Below are positions 8,866-18,417 of a stretch of DNA of 64,000 nt, in pieces. The stretch is from assembly GCA_903827375.1 (NCBI GenBank), contig CAIKHZ010000304.1, positions 1 through 64,000 of the forward strand, written 5' to 3'. Source of the stretch: Akkermansiaceae bacterium (GTDB lineage: Bacteria; Verrucomicrobiota; Verrucomicrobiia; Verrucomicrobiales; Akkermansiaceae). Both the position numbers and the translations under genes were made by a program. Each line of letters starts with the position of its first letter. Positions within the stretch are counted from its first letter, which is position 1. Below the pieces are notes generated by a model, which worked only from the letters and a program-made list of their open reading frames with translations, was not told the origin of the DNA and did not search any database.

Positions 8866-9333
8866 ATGCAAGCCATTCAGTTCGAACAAGCCGTCGCTGC
8901 CATCCTGCAACGCGACAAGCGCTTCGACCCTCACGCGTACTTCTTTCTCAAGGATGCGCTGGACTTTACCCTCAAGCGCATCGCCGAGGGCAATGGCGGA
9001 CAGGCCCGCCACGTCAGCGGCCCCGAGCTTGTCACGGGTTTGCGGGATCTGGCCTTGGAGCAATTTGGGCCGATGGCCGCCACCCTGATGAGCGAGTGGG
9101 GCGTGCGTCAATGCGGCGACATCGGCGACATGGTCTTCCATCTCATCGAGGAACAGATTTTCGGCAAGCAGGAGAGTGACCGACCTGAAGACTTTTCAGG
9201 CAACTTCGATTTGGAGGAATCCCTGCGCATTCCCTTTATCCCCGTGTCCCGCCGCAACCCCTCCTCTACCCCTACACCAGCACCCAGCAGCCCCGCCAAC
9301 CCCCGCACGACGCAAAATTTGAAAAATTCCTGA
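8866..9333 (+). CDS. Minf_1886 family protein (Verrucomicrobia/Planctomycetes-restricted)
   Basis: 155 residues. Residues 1-120 match the PVC-restricted family that I know as Minf_1886 / Plancto_Ver_chp: an N-terminal FEQAV..ILQRDKRFDPHAYFFLKDAL, then GQARHVSGPELVTGLRDLAL, then WGV.QCGDIGDMVFHLIE. The last 35 residues are a Pro/Ser/Thr-rich tail with no structure visible. Function is unknown, and no membrane or catalytic motif is seen. It lies between PBP and secretin genes. It is useful here mainly as a phylum marker. Confidence 0.75.
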   Translation: MQAIQFEQAVAAILQRDKRFDPHAYFFLKDALDFTLKRIAEGNGGQARHVSGPELVTGLRDLALEQFGPMAATLMSEWGVRQCGDIGDMVFHLIEEQIFGKQESDRPEDFSGNFDLEESLRIPFIPVSRRNPSSTPTPAPSSPANPRTTQNLKNS

Positions 9334-9384
9334 ATTTGCGCGTGCCCTCCGGCGGCGTTTGCCTATACTCGCCCAGACCCTAGC

Positions 9385-11874
9385 ATGCAAATCGCCCATT
9401 GTTGCCTACTCCCACGCTTTTGCGTGCTCGTTGTTGTGTCCGCGTGGGGGCTCGTGCCACTGCGCGCCGCCGAGCCGCCAGCCCGATCCTCCCTTGCCCA
9501 ACGGGAACTCGAAAAGCGCCGCGCCGCTATCGAAGAAGCCCAGGAATTGCTCACTAAAGGTGACCAATCCTATCAGGCAGGACGCTACGCCGAAGCCGTT
9601 ACCGCCTTCTCCGGTGCCCGAGAGCTCATCCCGGACTCGCCGATCACCGCCGAACTGCGCACCGCTGCCACCCAACGCTTCGCTCAAGCGTCCGTCGCCC
9701 AAGCGGCCGCCCTCGCCCGTAACGGCGATGTGGCCGCCGCAAAATCCGCCGTCGATGCCGTGCTCAAGCCCAACGTGGCTCCCGATGACGCGGCCTCCCT
9801 CGCTATGCGCAACCAGCTCGATGATGCGCAGCGCACCAACCCGACCCTCACCAAAGAGCACACCAGCTCCGTCGATGCCGTCCGCAAACAGCTCTACACC
9901 GCCGAGGGGGCCTACAATCTCGGCGAGTTCGACGCCGCTAAAAAGCACTACGAAAGTGTCCTGCGCATCGATCCCACCAACACCGCCGCCCGCCGTGGCA
10001 TGGAACAGGTCGCTGCCGCCCGATCATCCTATCATAAATCCGCCTCCGATCAGACCCGTGCCGAGATGCTCAGCGAGGTGGCCGCCGCTTGGCAAACCGC
10101 TGTGCCTGACCCAACGCTGGATGTAGCAGGACTTGAGCCGGGCGTGCCCGCCGCGCGAACCGGTGCCATCGTGCCCGTCGCCAACAAACTCGACCGGATC
10201 ATCCTTCCCTCCATCATTCTTGACGGTGCCTCCCTCCAAGATGCCATCGATCTGCTCCGTGTCCGTGCCGCTGAGCTCGACACCACCGAAGTGGACCCCG
10301 CCCGCCGCGGCATCAATTTCAACGTTGATATTGGCGATGAAGCCTCTGAAACCGGCAAGCAGATCCGCGCCATCCGCTTCAATCTGCGCCTTGCTAACGT
10401 TCCGATGAGTCAAGTGCTGCGCTACATCAATGGGCAAACCCGCACGACCTACACGACCGATGATTTCACAGTGATCATCCGTCCGCGCGGCTCGGAATCC
10501 AAGGAAATGTTCACCCGTTCCTATCGGGTTCGGCCGGACTTTCTTTCCAGCATGGGTGCCAGCGGTGATGCTGCGGCCAAGGCGGCCGACCCGTTTGCTG
10601 CAAAGACACCCCCAAGTTTGCTAACAGAACGCCGGGGAGCCCTCGAAGTACTCCGCGACCAAGGCATCGAGTTTCCGCAAGGTGCCACCGCCACCTTCAA
10701 TCCGGCCAATGCCACCCTCACCGTCAACCATACCGCCACCGCCCATGACGTCATCGCCCAGATTGTCGATGCTGCCACCAAGACTGAGCAGGTGATGGTT
10801 TGTGTTCGCGTCACCATGATCAGCGTCAAAAATACCCGCCTCAAGGAGCTCGGTTTCGACTGGTTGCTCAGCCCGACAGGCGTCGGCGGGGCCGGCTGGA
10901 TTCCGGGTACCAAGAACCTCAATATTAGCGGCGGCACCATAGGTAACGCCAGAGCCATCGCAGACTTCGTTGCTACATCCGGCCAACCCAGCGGCGCTCC
11001 AATGACCTCTGGCAATCGCAGCGGCGAGGACGCCGCCTACAAGGACTCGATTGATTACCTCATCAATAATAACGACAAACTCGCTCAAGCGACAGCCACC
11101 ACACCCACCCAGAGCGCCCCCGGCATCTTTGGCATCACCAAGGTCCTCACCAATAGCTCGGTGCAAATGCTCATGCGCGGACTGAATCAGAAAAAGGGCG
11201 TCGATATCATGACCTCGGCCGCTACCGTCACCCGCAGCGGCCAGGCAGCCAGCGTGCGCTCAGTGCGCGAAATGCTTTATCCGACGCAGTACGAGCCCCC
11301 AAAATTGCCGCAGGCGAATAATAACGTAAACATCAACATCGGGCCTAATGGGGCGATCACTCTCGGTGGCAGCGCCCCCCCGAGAATTGCCACCCCGTCG
11401 CATCCCACTGAGTTTAAATCCCGCGAGATTGGCATGACCCTCGAAGTCACTCCGACCGCTGATGAATCCAAACACTATGTTGAAGTGGCTCTCAACCCAT
11501 CGCTGGTCGATTTCGATGGCTTCGTCAATTACGGCAGCCCCATCTTTGCCCCGCCGGAACCCAACGCCCTCGGCATCCTCAACCCCTTGGCCCAGCGCGA
11601 ACTCGTCACCGACAACCGCATTCTCATGCCGGTGTTCACCACCCATCATGTGGCCACCAGCCTCAGCGTTGCTGACGGTGCCACCATCGTCATCGGCGGT
11701 CTGCTTCAGGAGCGAATTCAACACATTGACGACCACACACCTATCTTTGGTTCGCTGCCAGTGGTCGGTCGCCTCTTTGCTTCTGAGTCCTACCAACCGA
11801 TTTCCACGGCCGTGGTATTTTTGGTCAATATCCAACTCGTCGATCCCACCGGTAAACCCTTCGCTAAAAACTGA
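9385..11874 (+). CDS. Secretin-domain outer membrane protein with TPR N-terminus (Amuc_1098-like)
   Basis: 829 residues with a signal peptide (CVLVVVSAWGLVPLRAAE). Next comes an alanine-rich helical, TPR-like region (about 35-220) with two repeats of the form AGRYAEAVTAFSGA and LGEFDAAKKHYESV. It continues with short beta-rich N-domains (about 270-480) and a secretin domain at the C-terminus. That domain is recognised by REIGMTLEVTPTA, VTDNRILMPVFTTHHVATSLSVADGATIVIGGL and FGSLPVVGRLF. The layout resembles Verrucomicrobial type IV pilus secretins of the Amuc_1098 group. It would form a gated ring in the outer membrane. No pilM/N/O-like genes are adjacent; the AsmA-like gene follows after 50 bp. 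Confidence 0.8.
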   Translation: MQIAHCCLLPRFCVLVVVSAWGLVPLRAAEPPARSSLAQRELEKRRAAIEEAQELLTKGDQSYQAGRYAEAVTAFSGARELIPDSPITAELRTAATQRFAQASVAQAAALARNGDVAAAKSAVDAVLKPNVAPDDAASLAMRNQLDDAQRTNPTLTKEHTSSVDAVRKQLYTAEGAYNLGEFDAAKKHYESVLRIDPTNTAARRGMEQVAAARSSYHKSASDQTRAEMLSEVAAAWQTAVPDPTLDVAGLEPGVPAARTGAIVPVANKLDRIILPSIILDGASLQDAIDLLRVRAAELDTTEVDPARRGINFNVDIGDEASETGKQIRAIRFNLRLANVPMSQVLRYINGQTRTTYTTDDFTVIIRPRGSESKEMFTRSYRVRPDFLSSMGASGDAAAKAADPFAAKTPPSLLTERRGALEVLRDQGIEFPQGATATFNPANATLTVNHTATAHDVIAQIVDAATKTEQVMVCVRVTMISVKNTRLKELGFDWLLSPTGVGGAGWIPGTKNLNISGGTIGNARAIADFVATSGQPSGAPMTSGNRSGEDAAYKDSIDYLINNNDKLAQATATTPTQSAPGIFGITKVLTNSSVQMLMRGLNQKKGVDIMTSAATVTRSGQAASVRSVREMLYPTQYEPPKLPQANNNVNINIGPNGAITLGGSAPPRIATPSHPTEFKSREIGMTLEVTPTADESKHYVEVALNPSLVDFDGFVNYGSPIFAPPEPNALGILNPLAQRELVTDNRILMPVFTTHHVATSLSVADGATIVIGGLLQERIQHIDDHTPIFGSLPVVGRLFASESYQPISTAVVFLVNIQLVDPTGKPFAKN

Positions 11875-11924
11875 TTCGACCGTCGACACTCACATAACTC
11901 CCACTCATACCAAACCTCCTGCCC

Positions 11925-13499
11925 ATGCCTCCCGCACCGAGTGAACCGGAAAAGTACTCGATCGATGAAATGATGGAGCGGCTAAAGGGGCAGTCTTCAG
12001 AAAATCCCGCCGCCGGCGAGCTGGTCACCCGCCCCGATGGCTCCCAGGCACTGCGGGTGCGCAAACGCAAACGTCGCAGCGAGCAGCCCAAACGCGAAGA
12101 GGCCAAACGCACAAAGCGCATTCGTACGCTGCAAGTAGCCGCCGCTCTCGTTCTGCTCTTGCTCACTGGGTTGGTCATGGCCGGTGCCTATGTGTACGCC
12201 AATACCGCCCCTTACAGCAAAGCCGTCACTGCCGCCATTGCCAGCAGCACGGGTGCCAACGTCGAAATGAAGCAATTCCGCGTCAGTCCCGCCAGCGCCA
12301 ATGTCGAATCCATCACTCTCGAATGGCCCGAGGGCTCGGCTCTCAAAGGTTTGCACCTCAGCGGCGTGTCGGCAAATATCTCGCCGCTAAGTATTTTCGG
12401 AACCCAGTTGTCTGGTGACGAAGTCGCCGCCCGCGAAGGCAGTCTGTGGCTGCTACCCCCTCCCGCCGATACCCCGGCCCTCAACCAATCGTCACCTTCT
12501 GGCACAGCCCCCGTCCAGTTCTCCCGCATCTCAGCACCAAAATTCAATATCGTCTTCGGCGAACCCAGCCTGCCCGCACTCAAAATCCTCGCCACCGAAG
12601 CCTCACTGCGCATCGATAAGTCAAATAGTCAGACGACGTTCCACCTCTATCACGGCAACCTCCAACTCACCGGTTGGCCAAGCTATAAAATCGATCGCGC
12701 CGTTCTGGAATTCCGTCCATCCGAAACCAAGCTGGTCGTGCTGCGTATCACCGATTCCCAAGTCAAACACGGGATTTTTGACCTAACCGGTAAATTTCAA
12801 CCGTTTGGCAGCACCTCACCCACCACTCTCACGGCGGAACTCGCAAACTTTGATTTCGCCGAACTCCTCGGCTCGGAATTCGGCGAACTCATCGGTTCGA
12901 AAATCGACTCCCGTCCGGATGCGGCTCCCAACTCGCTGACGTTTCTGCCGGACTCGCCCGCAGCCGCCGAACTCAAGTTGGCCTTCAAGAGCACCTTGTC
13001 AACCAAAGTGAGCATCAAGGGCTTTCCGTTCCTTTCCTCACTGGTTCGAACGCTCAATGATAAATGGTATGAAAATCCATCCTTCGTCGGAGATTTTACC
13101 GGCATCATCCATCGCAAAAGCTCTAACATAGAACTCCACGAATTACAGCTGGAAAGTAAATCCCGCATGGCAATCCATGCCGAGTTGATCAGCAACGCCG
13201 ACAAATCCCTCTCTGGTACCATGGAAATCGGTATCCCCGAATCCATCGCTCACCTCGCTCGAAATTCGAAAATTAACTCCATGCTCTCAGAGCCCCACGA
13301 CGGCTACCGCTGGCTCTCTTTGAAAATCGGCGGCTCCTTGCTCCACCCCAGCGATAATTTTTCCGCACTCTATGCTGCCGCCAAGGAATCCGACGTCGAT
13401 GCCGATGAACCTAGCGCCGACAAGCCTGATAAAGCGCTCATTCCTGACGGCGATCCGCAGAAAGCCTTTGATGACATCACCCGTCCCAAGGACCCCTGA
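11925..13499 (+). CDS. AsmA-like membrane-anchored protein
   Basis: 524 residues. A basic cytoplasmic segment (KRKRRSEQPKREEAKRTKRI, about 45-66) precedes one membrane helix (about 69-90). After it comes a long beta-rich periplasmic region that begins GANVEMKQFRVSPASANVESI. This N-terminal style and the repeated short amphipathic strands resemble AsmA/DUF748-type envelope proteins, which bridge inner and outer membranes. The Asp/Pro-rich tail is probably disordered. It is 50 bp after the secretin gene and shares its terminator, so the two probably form an operon. The assignment is by architecture only. Confidence 0.5.
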   Translation: MPPAPSEPEKYSIDEMMERLKGQSSENPAAGELVTRPDGSQALRVRKRKRRSEQPKREEAKRTKRIRTLQVAAALVLLLLTGLVMAGAYVYANTAPYSKAVTAAIASSTGANVEMKQFRVSPASANVESITLEWPEGSALKGLHLSGVSANISPLSIFGTQLSGDEVAAREGSLWLLPPPADTPALNQSSPSGTAPVQFSRISAPKFNIVFGEPSLPALKILATEASLRIDKSNSQTTFHLYHGNLQLTGWPSYKIDRAVLEFRPSETKLVVLRITDSQVKHGIFDLTGKFQPFGSTSPTTLTAELANFDFAELLGSEFGELIGSKIDSRPDAAPNSLTFLPDSPAAAELKLAFKSTLSTKVSIKGFPFLSSLVRTLNDKWYENPSFVGDFTGIIHRKSSNIELHELQLESKSRMAIHAELISNADKSLSGTMEIGIPESIAHLARNSKINSMLSEPHDGYRWLSLKIGGSLLHPSDNFSALYAAAKESDVDADEPSADKPDKALIPDGDPQKAFDDITRPKDP

Positions 13500-13536
13500 A
13501 ACCAGCTTCGTAGCGGGCTGGCTTCAGTGAATTTTT
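13498..13536 (+). terminator. Intrinsic terminator after the secretin/AsmA-like pair
   Basis: GAAACCAGC/GCTGGCTTC pairs over nine positions with one mismatch and a 10-nt loop. AGTGAATTTTT follows. The stem overlaps the stop codon of the AsmA-like gene. Confidence 0.55.
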
Positions 13537-13629
13537 CTAGCGTATTTGCAAATATCCGTTCTATATTGTTGCATCGGTGGGACACTTGTAAACCCGTTCT
13601 CATCGGCCTCAACCATAACAACCAACGCC

Positions 13630-14223
13630 ATGCAAACCGCTAACGTCAATTTATCAATCACCATCACTGTCCGTCATGAGGAAGTGACTGATTCCCTACG
13701 CGACTATGTCACCAAGAAAATCGAGGGTCTCCACCTCGATTATCCGCGAATTATTGGTGCCAAGGCCGTTCTCGATGTCCAAAAGAACCGCCATATCGCC
13801 GAATTCATCCTCTTCTGCGCCAACCACATCACCATTGAGGCCCACACCGAAGGCAGCGACATGTATGCCGCCATTGATGAAACCATCGAGAAAATTGCCC
13901 GCCGCATGCGCAAGCACAAGACGCGCCTGCTCAAAAAACACCGCCCCCATCGCAACGAATCCATCCGCCACCTCGACGAGCGGGTCTTCACCACGGCCGT
14001 GCTCGACCATCCGGAAGATTCGGATGTGGATCCTGAGCCCTACATCATTCACCCCGATCATTACTCAATTCGCACGATGTACAAGGAAGACGCCATCATG
14101 CAACTCGAACTCTCTGAGCGCCCGTTCGTCCTCTACAAAAGCGCCCGCCGCGGCTGCCTGACCCTCGTCTATCGCCGCAAGGATGGGGAATTCGCCGCCA
14201 TCGATATCAAAGACACCGAGTGA
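13630..14223 (+). CDS. hpf: Ribosome hibernation-promoting factor, long form
   Basis: 197 residues in the long-HPF layout. The N-terminal S30AE/RaiA beta-alpha domain (about 1-105) has NLSITITVRHEEVTDSLRDYVTKK, and KIARRMRKHKTRLLKKHR ends it. A linker follows, and then the C-terminal dimerisation domain (about 140-197: IIHPDHYSIRTMYKEDAIMQLELSERPFVLYKS). Long HPF pairs two 70S ribosomes into inactive 100S dimers in stationary phase. I chose ATG 13630 because the preceding ORF residues do not fit the domain. It stands alone, with a terminator on each side. Confidence 0.9.
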   Translation: MQTANVNLSITITVRHEEVTDSLRDYVTKKIEGLHLDYPRIIGAKAVLDVQKNRHIAEFILFCANHITIEAHTEGSDMYAAIDETIEKIARRMRKHKTRLLKKHRPHRNESIRHLDERVFTTAVLDHPEDSDVDPEPYIIHPDHYSIRTMYKEDAIMQLELSERPFVLYKSARRGCLTLVYRRKDGEFAAIDIKDTE

Positions 14224-14271
14224 AATTCACTCAGGAAAGGGGCAGGTACCCCAATTGCCTGCCTGACATGG

Positions 14272-14300
14272 ACGACCGGCTTTCCAGCCGGTCGTTTCAT
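14272..14300 (+). terminator. Hairpin terminator after hpf
   Basis: ACGACCGGC-tttcca-GCCGGTCGT is a perfect 9-bp stem followed by TTCATT. A second small hairpin (GGCAGG/CCTGCC) precedes it at about 14241-14263. The T tract is short, so a repeat of the scattered hairpin type is an alternative. Confidence 0.5.
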
Positions 14301-14552
14301 TGGCGGACAGGCGGGATCCCCAATGCGGTTCAATTTCCCTTCAAGGAGAGTGGCCATCCTGCCCACATCTTGCCCATGAGATGCGCAAGAGAACGCCGCC
14401 AAGACGGCTGGATTGCTCTGCGCATGGCAAATGGCGACGGGGACGCTGCCACTCCTTGAGTGCGCTCTCGCCACTGCGTGGCCAAGCCTGTCCAGCGCTG
14501 CTCGGAAATTTACCACTTGCCGGGTGGCCGGTCCTGCCGTACTTCCCCACGC

Positions 14553-15152
14553 ATGAAACGCCGCACCGCCACTTGTCTCGCCCTGAGCATTGTCATGTTG
14601 GCCGGTTGCCGGGAAAAACCGGCCGTTGTGGTCACGGAGACCCGGGCGCTATCCAGTCGCGATGGCCAGGTGAAGTTGTTTGCCACCAGCGATGAGCGCT
14701 TTGGTCGTACCCGGCGCAGCCCGGTGGCGGGCGACACGCCAGCGGGATGGACGGTGGCACCGGCCAACGAGTTCCGGCTATTGAACTACCGTTGCGGAGC
14801 CAGCGGTACCGGCGAGGTCTGGGTTTCCAGTGCCTCCGGGACCTTGGCCGATAACGTCAATCGATGGCTCCGGCAGTTTGGAGCGCCAGCCCTCGACGAG
14901 GCCGGTATCCAAGCGCTGCGGCGCGTCCCAATCCTCGGCAGCAGCGGCGTTTGGGTGGAGGCCGAGGGCGAATACGTCGGCGGCATGGGGGCTGCGCCCA
15001 AAGCTGGCTGCGGCCTCGCCGGCGTGATTGCCGAGATGGATGGGCAACTTCTCACTGTGAAAATGGTGGCTCCGGCCGCCGAGGTCCGCGCCGAAATCCC
15101 GGCTCTGGAAGCCTTTGTTAAAAGCCTGCACCCGCTCGCGGCCGCCCAATGA
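14553..15152 (+). CDS. Lipoprotein encoded ahead of resB
   Basis: 199 residues from the start MKRRTATCLALSIVMLAGC, a type II signal with lipobox LAGC. The upstream 31 residues of the ORF have no such signal and are discarded. The mature part is beta-rich (GQVKLFATSDERFGRT, GWTVAPANEFRLLNYRCG, GEVWVSSASGTLADNVNRWL, PILGSSGVWVEAEGEY). The pattern of an apparent 'peptide' derived from a longer 'GWxxxxxxxxRxxxF' fold recalls small lipoproteins linked to cytochrome or copper loci, but I cannot name the family. The stop overlaps the resB start (ATGA), so translation is coupled. Confidence 0.65.
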   Translation: MKRRTATCLALSIVMLAGCREKPAVVVTETRALSSRDGQVKLFATSDERFGRTRRSPVAGDTPAGWTVAPANEFRLLNYRCGASGTGEVWVSSASGTLADNVNRWLRQFGAPALDEAGIQALRRVPILGSSGVWVEAEGEYVGGMGAAPKAGCGLAGVIAEMDGQLLTVKMVAPAAEVRAEIPALEAFVKSLHPLAAAQ

Positions 15153-16393
15153 CCCGCCCACAATCGCCCATGGAACAAGCCAATCCCCCAGCCGCCACAA
15201 AGCCGCGGATCTCCCTAGCCGCCCGCCTGTTGGCATGGCTTTCCGGGCTCGGCCTCGCCACCGTCCTGCTCCTGCTCATTGGTCTGCTTACCTGGCTGGC
15301 AACCCTCGAACAAATTGATAGCGGCCTGTATCACACGCTGCGCAAGTATTTCGATTGGCGGGCCTGGTATATCATACCGGAAATTGGCGGAACGACGGTG
15401 CTACTGCCGCTGCCCGGCGGCTATTGGGTCTGTGCCTTATTGGCGCTCAACCTCACTCTCGGAGGGCTGTTGCGCTGGCGCAGGGATTGGCAGCGGGTCG
15501 GCGTGTTTATCGCCCACATGGGAATTATCTATCTGCTCGTCGCGGGTGCCGTCGCCCATCATTTCTCCCAACGTGGCCACATGCGAATCGCCGATGGAGC
15601 CACTAGCAACACCGCCGAAGACTATTTTGAACACGTCGTTGAAGTGGCCGAAATTAAGGATGGCAAACCGGATGTCATCCAGGTGATTGGGGGTCAGTAT
15701 CTAACTGATCTGACGGGTTCCGCAAGCCGCAGCGTCAGCCTGTCGAAAATGCCCATCAAGCTGGAATTTTCCGGCTGGTTGCGCAATGCCGAGCCTACGC
15801 CGGTTGATGAAAACACGTCGCATGCAGGTGCCACAGCCTGTGACGGTTACTACCTCATGCCCAAGCCGGACAAGGTGGAGGCCGAGGCTAACACGCCCGG
15901 TTGTGTGGTGCAGGTTGATCTTGGTGAAGGTGGCAAACCCGAGACATTCCTGCTTTCCAGCGCGGCGTTGGAGCCCGTCACGTTGCGCCATGGTGAGCGC
16001 ATCTTCACCATGGTACTGCGCAAGCGGCTCTGGCTCATGCCATTTGCGGTGCGGCTGGATAAATTCACGGCGGACTTTCATCCGGGGACCATGAAGCCCT
16101 CAAAGTTTGTGAGTGAAATCACCCGCATCGAGGACGGCAGGCAAGCCAAAGCTGTCATCCAAATGAACGAGCCGATGCGCTATGCCAACCTCACATTTTA
16201 CCAAGCAAGTTATGATCAGTTAGGCCAGGGGCCCACGGCCAAGATGGCTTCGGTGTTGGAGGTTGTGAGCAATCCAGCAGACAAATGGCCGCAATACAGT
16301 TTGTACGTCGTCGCTTTCGGTTTGCTGGTGCATTTCGTTGCCAAGCTCGCTGGTTTCATTCTCGCTCGTTCCCGCCATAACCCACATGTCTGA
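15149..16393 (+). CDS. resB: Cytochrome c biogenesis protein ResB/CcsB-like
   Basis: 414 residues with the ResB layout. Two N-terminal membrane helices (about 25-50 and 85-105: LATVLLLLIGLLTWLATLEQ and WVCALLALNLTLGGLL) are followed by a third helix (VGVFIAHMGIIYLLVAGAV) near 115-135. A large periplasmic beta domain comes next, and a last helix (LYVVAFGLLVHFVAKLAGF) is at the C-terminus. RYANLTFYQASYDQ is the conserved late motif of the family. With CcsA it delivers reduced heme and apocytochrome for thioether bonding on the outer face of the inner membrane. It overlaps both neighbours, which shows tight translational coupling. Confidence 0.85.
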   Translation: MTRPQSPMEQANPPAATKPRISLAARLLAWLSGLGLATVLLLLIGLLTWLATLEQIDSGLYHTLRKYFDWRAWYIIPEIGGTTVLLPLPGGYWVCALLALNLTLGGLLRWRRDWQRVGVFIAHMGIIYLLVAGAVAHHFSQRGHMRIADGATSNTAEDYFEHVVEVAEIKDGKPDVIQVIGGQYLTDLTGSASRSVSLSKMPIKLEFSGWLRNAEPTPVDENTSHAGATACDGYYLMPKPDKVEAEANTPGCVVQVDLGEGGKPETFLLSSAALEPVTLRHGERIFTMVLRKRLWLMPFAVRLDKFTADFHPGTMKPSKFVSEITRIEDGRQAKAVIQMNEPMRYANLTFYQASYDQLGQGPTAKMASVLEVVSNPADKWPQYSLYVVAFGLLVHFVAKLAGFILARSRHNPHV

Positions 16394-18344
16394 TTCGTCA
16401 TCCAACACCGGGCGCAAGCTCGCCGCAGCCCTGGTTCTTGCCGGATTGGCTGCGGTTTTTTACAACTTGGTGTCTGTAACCCGCCCGCCCCCCGGCGAGT
16501 TGCGAACGATCAAAGACTACAGCCCATGGTCGGCGGCCAGCATCGCGGTGGCTGAATCCCTGCCCGTCCAGGACGGCGGCCGCGTCAAACCACTGGCCAC
16601 CTATGCCGGCTTCAACATGCTGGCCATTTTCGGCAGTCGCTCAATGACGGTCGCCGGCAATGATGGCAAAGCACAAACTCTCAACCCAACCGCATGGTTG
16701 TTAGACACGCTGTTCCGCCCGCAGTTTGCCATTCAGCATCCGACGTTCCGCGTTGATAATTCCGCCGTGCTGGAGGCAGTCGGCGTCAAACCCCGCGGTA
16801 AGCGAGACCGCTACAGTTATGCCGAACTTGAGCCGGGATTGGAAAAACTCATTGAACTTGCAGATGGTTACGAGTCGATCGACCCGAAGCATCGAGATGC
16901 CCTGCAACAACAGATATTGGATTTGGCGTACAACGTGCGGGACTTTCAGAGTTTGCTAGGACAGTTTGCCTTTGCCCGTTCGGGAGTTGCAATTGGCAGC
17001 GGGGATGAACCGCAACGCTTGAACGTCAGCACAGTGATGGATAAGGCACCGAGGATCCGGGATGATCTAGCCGCAGCGCGACGCGACGGCAAAGCGGGCC
17101 GCGGACCAGCTGAATACCTCTACCAAGAGACAACTCAAGTCGCCGGCCTGGCGATGCGTGGTATGAATATATTTCCACCGGCTGAGGCCAGTGATCGCTC
17201 TTGGCAAAACTCAGGCCAGAGGATCATGGGTGTGTTGAACGGAGTGACCCATTCGCCTGGGCCAGCCATCCAAGATATCATGGCACTCGAACAATCGGTC
17301 CATGCCCTCGATACCGGCGATGCCGCTTTCGTGAAAGAATTCACCAGCTTGTGCAACGATCTTGCCCAACGCGCTGCGGCACGCGGCGAAGGGCGCCACC
17401 TCGCCTTGGAAGCTTCCTATAACAGGGCCGATTGGTTTTTTAACGCGTTCCTATTGTTCTTCGTCGGTGCTTTGTGCGCTGTGGCGATGTGGATGTTAGG
17501 TACCGGTCGTTCCGGCCGCATCCTGGCAGGCATCACTCTCGGTTGGACACTCAGTGGCCTGGTGTTGTGCGTCATCGCTATCGTCGAGCGTTGCCTCATC
17601 ATGCAACGGGCACCGGTGGGCAACCTCTACGATACGATCATTTTCATCAGCGCCGCGTGTGTTTTGCTAGCCTTGATCATCGAGGGCATCACCCGCCGCC
17701 GATTCGCACTGGGCCTCGCACCGATCCTCGGCACCCTGCTTGTTTTCTTATCCAGGCGCTACGAAATGGGCGATCCCAAGGACCACCTCGATCCGCTCGT
17801 CGCCGTGCTCGCGTCTAATTTCTGGCTCACCATCCACGTCATCACCATCACCCTTGGCTATGCGGCCGGGCTGTTGTGCGCACTGCTCTCAACCCTCTAT
17901 ATCTTGATGCGCGGTCTGCGTCTGGATCGGGCTGATGGCGAATTGCGCCGGGCTTTGACGCTCGCAGTTTATGGCATGGTTTGTTTGACGTTATTCCTAT
18001 CTCTAGTCGGAACCGTGTTAGGTGGGATTTGGGCCAACGACTCCTGGGGCCGCTTCTGGGGCTGGGATCCGAAGGAAAATGGCGCCCTGCTCATCGTCAT
18101 CTGGACGCTCGTCATCCTGCATGCCCGCCTCGGAGGATTCATCAAGGAATGGGGCTTGCATTTGGCATCGGTGTTCACCGCCTGCGTCGTGGTATTTTCG
18201 TGGTGGCATGTCAACTTCCTCGGCGTGGGCCTGCATAACTATGGATTCACCTCCGGCAAGGATGTTCTGTGGACGTTCTATCAGGCCATGCTCGGCCTGA
18301 TGCTCTTCGGCGGCACTGCCAAGTGGCTGGAAAGTCGCAAGTGA
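16386..18344 (+). CDS. ccsA: Cytochrome c biogenesis protein CcsA
   Basis: 652 residues. One N-terminal helix is followed by a long soluble periplasmic insert (about 35-350) that contains PVQDGGRVKPLATYAG, usual for ResC/CcsA fusions in this phylum. The membrane domain (about 360-650) has the tryptophan-rich heme-handling motif WGWDPKENGALLIVIW near residue 557 and conserved His residues (FWLTIHVITITLGYA, WWHVNFLGVGLHNYG). It forms the system II heme export and ligation module with ResB. I chose ATG 16386 (MSDSSSNTGRKL), which overlaps the resB stop by 8 bp. No CcmABCDEF genes are present, as expected for system II. Confidence 0.9.
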   Translation: MSDSSSNTGRKLAAALVLAGLAAVFYNLVSVTRPPPGELRTIKDYSPWSAASIAVAESLPVQDGGRVKPLATYAGFNMLAIFGSRSMTVAGNDGKAQTLNPTAWLLDTLFRPQFAIQHPTFRVDNSAVLEAVGVKPRGKRDRYSYAELEPGLEKLIELADGYESIDPKHRDALQQQILDLAYNVRDFQSLLGQFAFARSGVAIGSGDEPQRLNVSTVMDKAPRIRDDLAAARRDGKAGRGPAEYLYQETTQVAGLAMRGMNIFPPAEASDRSWQNSGQRIMGVLNGVTHSPGPAIQDIMALEQSVHALDTGDAAFVKEFTSLCNDLAQRAAARGEGRHLALEASYNRADWFFNAFLLFFVGALCAVAMWMLGTGRSGRILAGITLGWTLSGLVLCVIAIVERCLIMQRAPVGNLYDTIIFISAACVLLALIIEGITRRRFALGLAPILGTLLVFLSRRYEMGDPKDHLDPLVAVLASNFWLTIHVITITLGYAAGLLCALLSTLYILMRGLRLDRADGELRRALTLAVYGMVCLTLFLSLVGTVLGGIWANDSWGRFWGWDPKENGALLIVIWTLVILHARLGGFIKEWGLHLASVFTACVVVFSWWHVNFLGVGLHNYGFTSGKDVLWTFYQAMLGLMLFGGTAKWLESRK

Positions 18345-18417
18345 GCCTGCTGGTTCACCCGATCATCTAACCCGAGTTGCACCCCCCTGGAAATTTTCGA
18401 TCTAACAATCACTTCCT

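Noticed and set aside
14220-14552. Small plus-strand ORFs between hpf and the lipoprotein
   Set aside because: They overlap a terminator-like hairpin, have no domain and disagree with each other in frame.
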